Source: Pyrinomonadaceae bacterium
GTDB taxonomy: Bacteria > Acidobacteriota > Blastocatellia > Pyrinomonadales > Pyrinomonadaceae
DNA: 64,000 bases
Assembly (NCBI GenBank): GCA_030841085.1
Contig: JAVEDP010000032.1
Span: forward strand, 62,001-126,000
Direction: 5' to 3'
Part shown: positions 60,770-64,000 of the stretch, in pieces
Layout of the letters: the number at the start of each line of letters is the position of its first letter
Numbering within the stretch: position 1 is the first letter of the stretch
Notes under the pieces: model-generated
What the model was told of the DNA's origin: nothing
The model's input: the letters and a program-made list of their open reading frames with translations, nothing else
The model's database searches: none
Position numbers and translations under genes: made by a program

Positions 60770-62107
60770 TTACTCCGCCTTCTCAAGAGGTGCGACGACG
60801 GCAATAAAATCTTCGGCAAAGCGAGTAGCGTAACTGGTCAACAACTCTTCAACGCGCGCCAGTTTCTTTGAACGCACGATCAGTCCGGCGTGGTGCCGCT
60901 TCTTCGCGCGATAAACAATCTCGGGATCGTCGTAAGCAGACGTGTCCGGCTGTTCTTGTTTTGCGAGCGACAGCACGATGCCGGCATATTCGTTCCGTGA
61001 CGGCTTGAGTTTGCTGGAACCAGGTCCTCTCGCGCGGACCGGCTTCTGCCCTGCTCCTGCCGTCTGCTCCTGCCGACTCCGCTCCGTCTTCTTCCCTGCT
61101 CCTGCCGTCTGCCGCTGCCGACTTCTTTCCGCCATCGCGTCTGCCACTTCGATCTTCGCCCACTCGCGCCACAGATTCAGGCCGGTCGCTGCTTCCAGAA
61201 CTTCGGCGATGTATGCGCCGCCAACGCGCGCGGCAACTTCCAGAAAATAAAATTGCCCATCGGCATCGCTCTTAATGAACTCAGCGTGCGCGGCTCCTCT
61301 TTCGTGACCAAGACCCTTGATTAGTTTGCGGTTAATCTCAAACAGTTTTTTTTCATCAGCCGAGCCGCGCGCAACCGTCCGCGAAATATAGGCACCGCCG
61401 TGGTGCGCGACTTCCAACGGCGGGCGGCCATAGCGATTAGCGCCTGCGAAAACTACGCGACCGTTGTTGACAATCGAATCGACGTGGAACACTTCGCCGG
61501 CGATGAATTGGGCCAGCAAATAATAGGAAGCGCGCTCGCGCAAACTATCGCGCAGGTTCATTTCATCGACGATGCGCCAGACGTCTTCTGCCTGTTCGAT
61601 TTTGCGAATGCCGATGGCGGAAACGTCTGAACGCGGCTTTAGGATCCAAGGCGGCGGCACGCGTTCGATGAACTCGCTGACGTCGGCGGGATGTATTAAC
61701 GGAACGAAGTCAGGCACTACCACACCGGCCGCTTTCGCCGCTTCAGCCATTCGCAGCTTGTCGCGAAACGTTCGAGCAGTGGAACTATTCATTCCGGGCA
61801 AACAAAAATGTTCGCGGATGAGGGCGGCGGTCATGACGTCAAACTCTTCTAAAGCGATAACGCGATCCGGTTTCGTTTCGCGGGATAGAAACGCGACCAG
61901 GTCGATGAACAGGAGCGCGTCCGCGTCGTTCGGCACCGCCACCAGGTTATCGATACAGTCGCGCGGCCAATCTTCATGGAGCATCTTTTCTTTCGTGACC
62001 AGGACCACCTGACAGCCCAGCTGCTTGCATTCACGAATGAAGTCCCCGCCTTTGAAGTAGGTGGCCAGGCAGATGATGTTGAGTGGAGTTGATTCGGCTT
62101 CCGTCAT
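60770..62107 (-). CDS. ATP-grasp ligase-like protein with in-frame repeat insertion
   Basis: The 445-residue protein has a pre-ATP-grasp domain (LNIICLATYFKGGDFIREC), then an ATP-grasp core with FRDKLRMAEAAKAAGVVVPD, PPWILKPRSDVSAIGI, YLLAQFIAGEVFHVDSIV and AHAEFIKSDADGQFYFLEVA followed by ARVGG. It resembles carbamoyl-phosphate/biotin-carboxylase-like ligases of unknown substrate. Residues about 322-362 are an insertion of repeats such as SRQEQTAGAG, encoded by a CTGCTCCTGCCGTCTG-type tandem. The core motifs are intact. Confidence 0.78.
   Translation of the reverse strand: MTEAESTPLNIICLATYFKGGDFIRECKQLGCQVVLVTKEKMLHEDWPRDCIDNLVAVPNDADALLFIDLVAFLSRETKPDRVIALEEFDVMTAALIREHFCLPGMNSSTARTFRDKLRMAEAAKAAGVVVPDFVPLIHPADVSEFIERVPPPWILKPRSDVSAIGIRKIEQAEDVWRIVDEMNLRDSLRERASYYLLAQFIAGEVFHVDSIVNNGRVVFAGANRYGRPPLEVAHHGGAYISRTVARGSADEKKLFEINRKLIKGLGHERGAAHAEFIKSDADGQFYFLEVAARVGGAYIAEVLEAATGLNLWREWAKIEVADAMAERSRQRQTAGAGKKTERSRQEQTAGAGQKPVRARGPGSSKLKPSRNEYAGIVLSLAKQEQPDTSAYDDPEIVYRAKKRHHAGLIVRSKKLARVEELLTSYATRFAEDFIAVVAPLEKAE
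61022..61140. repeat. In-gene tandem repeat of CTGCTCCTGCCG type
   Basis: The sequence CCCTGCTCCTGCCGTCTG recurs with variation about three times within the ATP-grasp gene, in frame, between the ATP-grasp core and the C-terminal region. Confidence 0.75.
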
Positions 62108-62124
62108 GGGGCGATCATGTTTGA

Positions 62125-62179
62125 TGTCCGATAAGCTTTAGCTTGTCGTGATGCCGCGCCAAACTAAAGTTTATCGGCC
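62125..62179. repeat. Inverted repeat, GTCCGATAAGCTTTAGCTTGTCG family, copy 3
   Basis: TGTCCGATAAGCTTTAGCTT..GTCGTG is answered by CAAACTAAAGTTTATCGGCC. It follows the ATP-grasp gene's start codon side in the divergent gap. Same family as 30648 and 43473. Confidence 0.88.
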
Positions 62180-62251
62180 AATATAAACCTTTTGCGGAAA
62201 CGAGGTCACCTGATAATGTATGCAACCCTGTCTTTTGGGCTTGCGGCATCG

Positions 62252-62336
62252 CGTAAAGCAAACTGTTAGTTTGCGGTTCTCGTGAAATGCAAAGTTGAAT
62301 CCCTGGATCCGATCGCAAACTAACAGTTTGCTGTAC
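62252..62336. repeat. Inverted repeat, AAACTGTTAGTTTG family, copy 2
   Basis: GTAAAGCAAACTGTTAGTTT continuing GCG is answered by CGCAAACTAACAGTTTGCTG continuing TAC. The right arm ends 8 bp before the acyl-CoA synthetase start codon, occupying the place of a ribosome-binding site. Confidence 0.9.
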
Positions 62337-62344
62337 ACCAAACC

Positions 62345-63943
62345 ATGATCTTTCGCGGCCCCTATCCCGAAGTCACCATTCCCGACGTCTCAATAACTTA
62401 CTTTGTCTTTCAGAATTCTGCCCCGCTCGGCGATAAGCCTGCATTAATAGAAGGAGAGACCGGCAGGACCATAACTTATGCGCAACTGGCGGATTCAATT
62501 CGGCGAGCGGCGGCCGGCCTGGCGGCGCGCGGATTCAAACAACATGAAGTGTTCGGCATTCTCAGCCCCAACGTCCCTGAGTTTGCGATCGCTTTTCACG
62601 CCGTCGCGACGCTCGGCGGCGTCTGCACCACAGTCAATCCGCTCTACACTGAACATGAGATCGGCCAACAATTAAAAGATGCGGGCGCCCGGTTCCTGGT
62701 CACCGTTCCCGAATGTTTTGCCAAAGCGCGCGCCGCTGCCGACGAGGCGAAGATCGAAGAAGTATTTGTCTTTGGTGAAGCCGAAGGCGCCACGCCATTT
62801 TCTTCGTTACTGGATAACGATGGCGTGTTTGTCGAACCAAAAATAGATCCGCGCGAAGACCTGGTGGCGCTGCCTTATTCGAGTGGCACCACCGGTCTGC
62901 CGAAAGGCGTGATGCTGACGCATCGCAACCTGATCGCCAACATGTGCCAGATGCAGGGCCTCGACTACTTTTTTGAAAGCGACACGTTGATTTGCGTGCT
63001 GCCGCTGTTTCACATTTACGGGCTGGTCGTGGTTCTCAACATGGGCCTGCATAAAGGCGCGACCATCGTGACCATGCGTCGTTTTGATTTGGAGTTGTTC
63101 CTTCAGGCAGTGCAAAAGTACGGCGTCACGATGGCGCATGTCGTGCCGCCAATAGTGTTGGCTCTCAGTAAAAGCCCGCTCGTCGATAACTACGAACTGC
63201 CAACGCTGCGCACGCTTTTTTCCGGAGCAGCGCCGCTGGACGAGAGCCTGACGCGCGCCTGTATGACTCGACTTACTTGTGACCTGCGCCAGGGCTACGG
63301 CATGACGGAGACGAGTCCGGTGACCCATTCTTCGCCCGCCGACCAGAGCAAGGTAAAGTTTGGCTCCGTCGGAACGCCGGCGCCAAGCACCGAATGCAAA
63401 ATTGTCGATCTCGCCACCGGCGAGGAGCTTGGTCCAAATCAGGAAGGCGAAGTTTGCGTGCGTGGCCCACAAATCATGAAAGGCTATTTGAATCGTCCTG
63501 AAGCCACCGCGCAAACAATCGATTCCGAATACTGGTTGCACACCGGCGACGTCGGCTATGCGGATGAAGACGGGCATTTCTTCATCGTCGATCGCGCCAA
63601 GGAATTGATTAAGTACAAAGGTTTTCAAGTGCCGCCGGCAGAGTTGGAAGCGCTTTTGCTAACGCATCCGTGCGTGCTGGACGCGGCCGTAATTCCCTTG
63701 CCTGACGAGGAAGCGGGCGAAGTGCCCAAAGCGTTCGTGGTACTTAAAGCCGAGACAAGTCCTGAAGCGATCATGGATTTCGTCGCGAGCCGCGTCGCTC
63801 CCTACAAGAAAATTCGCGCGCTGGAATTCATTGATAAAATTCCCAAGTCTCCCTCGGGAAAAATATTGCGGCGCATGTTGGTTCAATCAGATCGCGAAAG
63901 GAAAAAATCGAATGTATCCGGAAGTGATAGCAGAAACAGTTAA
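62345..63943 (+). CDS. Acyl-CoA synthetase (4-coumarate/long-chain type)
   Basis: This 532-residue adenylate-forming enzyme activates a carboxylic acid to its CoA ester. The core motif LPYSSGTTGLPKGVMLTHRN, then PLFHIYGL, the LFSGAAPLDESL segment, QGYGMTETSPV, YWLHTGDVGY, IVDRAKELIKYKGFQVPPAE and the C-terminal Lys in KSPSGKILRRML are intact. The substrate group (fatty or aryl acid) is uncertain. No Shine-Dalgarno sequence is visible before the ATG because an inverted repeat sits there. Its end overlaps the next gene by 32 nt. Confidence 0.93.
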   Translation: MIFRGPYPEVTIPDVSITYFVFQNSAPLGDKPALIEGETGRTITYAQLADSIRRAAAGLAARGFKQHEVFGILSPNVPEFAIAFHAVATLGGVCTTVNPLYTEHEIGQQLKDAGARFLVTVPECFAKARAAADEAKIEEVFVFGEAEGATPFSSLLDNDGVFVEPKIDPREDLVALPYSSGTTGLPKGVMLTHRNLIANMCQMQGLDYFFESDTLICVLPLFHIYGLVVVLNMGLHKGATIVTMRRFDLELFLQAVQKYGVTMAHVVPPIVLALSKSPLVDNYELPTLRTLFSGAAPLDESLTRACMTRLTCDLRQGYGMTETSPVTHSSPADQSKVKFGSVGTPAPSTECKIVDLATGEELGPNQEGEVCVRGPQIMKGYLNRPEATAQTIDSEYWLHTGDVGYADEDGHFFIVDRAKELIKYKGFQVPPAELEALLLTHPCVLDAAVIPLPDEEAGEVPKAFVVLKAETSPEAIMDFVASRVAPYKKIRALEFIDKIPKSPSGKILRRMLVQSDRERKKSNVSGSDSRNS

Positions 63944-64000
63944 GGCTTATTTTGCCGCGTTGCGTGCAATGGACCAGCAGGCCTGGGTGAATACGTTTGC
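63912..64000 (+). CDS. NTF2/SnoaL-like protein, N-terminal fragment (cut by window edge)
   Basis: Twenty-nine codons are visible. The start ETVKAYFAALRAMDQQAWVN resembles the first helix of small NTF2/SnoaL-like proteins, which bind small molecules or act as isomerases. It overlaps the acyl-CoA synthetase 3' end by 32 nt, so the two are probably co-transcribed. The rest lies beyond the window. Confidence 0.6.
   Translation, partial: MYPEVIAETVKAYFAALRAMDQQAWVNTF

Overview
The window looks like a chromosomal segment of a soil-type Acidobacteriota, most plausibly Blastocatellia/Pyrinomonadales. This is inferred from the mix of families: a VWFA-related protein of the acidobacterial type, an Oar-like carboxypeptidase-regulatory TonB-dependent receptor, an unusual density of intergenic palindromes, and ordinary Gram-negative housekeeping genes (aroC, uvrB, purC, groESL, glgB). 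No rRNA, tRNA, prophage, integrase or CRISPR array was found. The only transposition gene is a REP-associated tyrosine transposase.

Layout. 0-6.5 kb: peptide deformylase (cut by the window edge), a MazF-type toxin pair, aroC, a VapBC-type pair, an FAD-linked oxidase and uvrB. 6.9-16.1 kb: three consecutive genes in one orientation downstream of an orphan OmpR/PhoB response regulator. They encode an AMIN-membrane-HEAT protein, an AMIN-membrane protein and a 1510-residue protein with a TubC_N-like domain, HEAT repeats, about 900 residues of charged helix and more HEAT repeats. This is the most unusual system here. 16.7-20.8 kb: purC, a small Fis-type HTH gene, groES-groEL under a sigma70-like promoter with a CIRCE operator, and a CYTH enzyme. 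20.9-30.6 kb: a NatAB-type ABC exporter, then glycolate-oxidase genes (glcF and a fused glcD-glcE) separated by two toxin-antitoxin modules and gamma-glutamyltransferase. 30.8-37.5 kb: an exported kinase-like protein, an orphan ExbD, the RAYT transposase with its REP palindromes, a TPR protein, a Mug-type glycosylase and the VWFA-like protein. 37.8-47.0 kb: amino-sugar and cell-wall recycling genes (nagA, murQ, a BadF-type sugar kinase) with a large TonB-dependent receptor, a CADD-type PABA synthase and a divergent LysR regulator. 47.3-50.3 kb: a class V aminotransferase followed by an accessory islet (ParE-type module, altered retropepsin-like protein, GIY-YIG nuclease with a PUA/EVE-like domain). 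50.4-55.3 kb: glgB, a short GH57 protein and a potassium channel. 55.5-64 kb: a short GntR regulator, a PlsC acyltransferase, an S9 peptidase, an MltR-like plus membrane-protein pair, an ATP-grasp enzyme, an acyl-CoA synthetase and the start of an NTF2-like gene.

A second theme is repeats. About a dozen families of palindromic or short tandem repeats fill the gaps between genes. Some supply stop codons, and others are translated in frame inside proteins (the GlcD-GlcE linker and an ATP-grasp insertion). Gene functions are assigned from motifs read by eye; no database search was possible.
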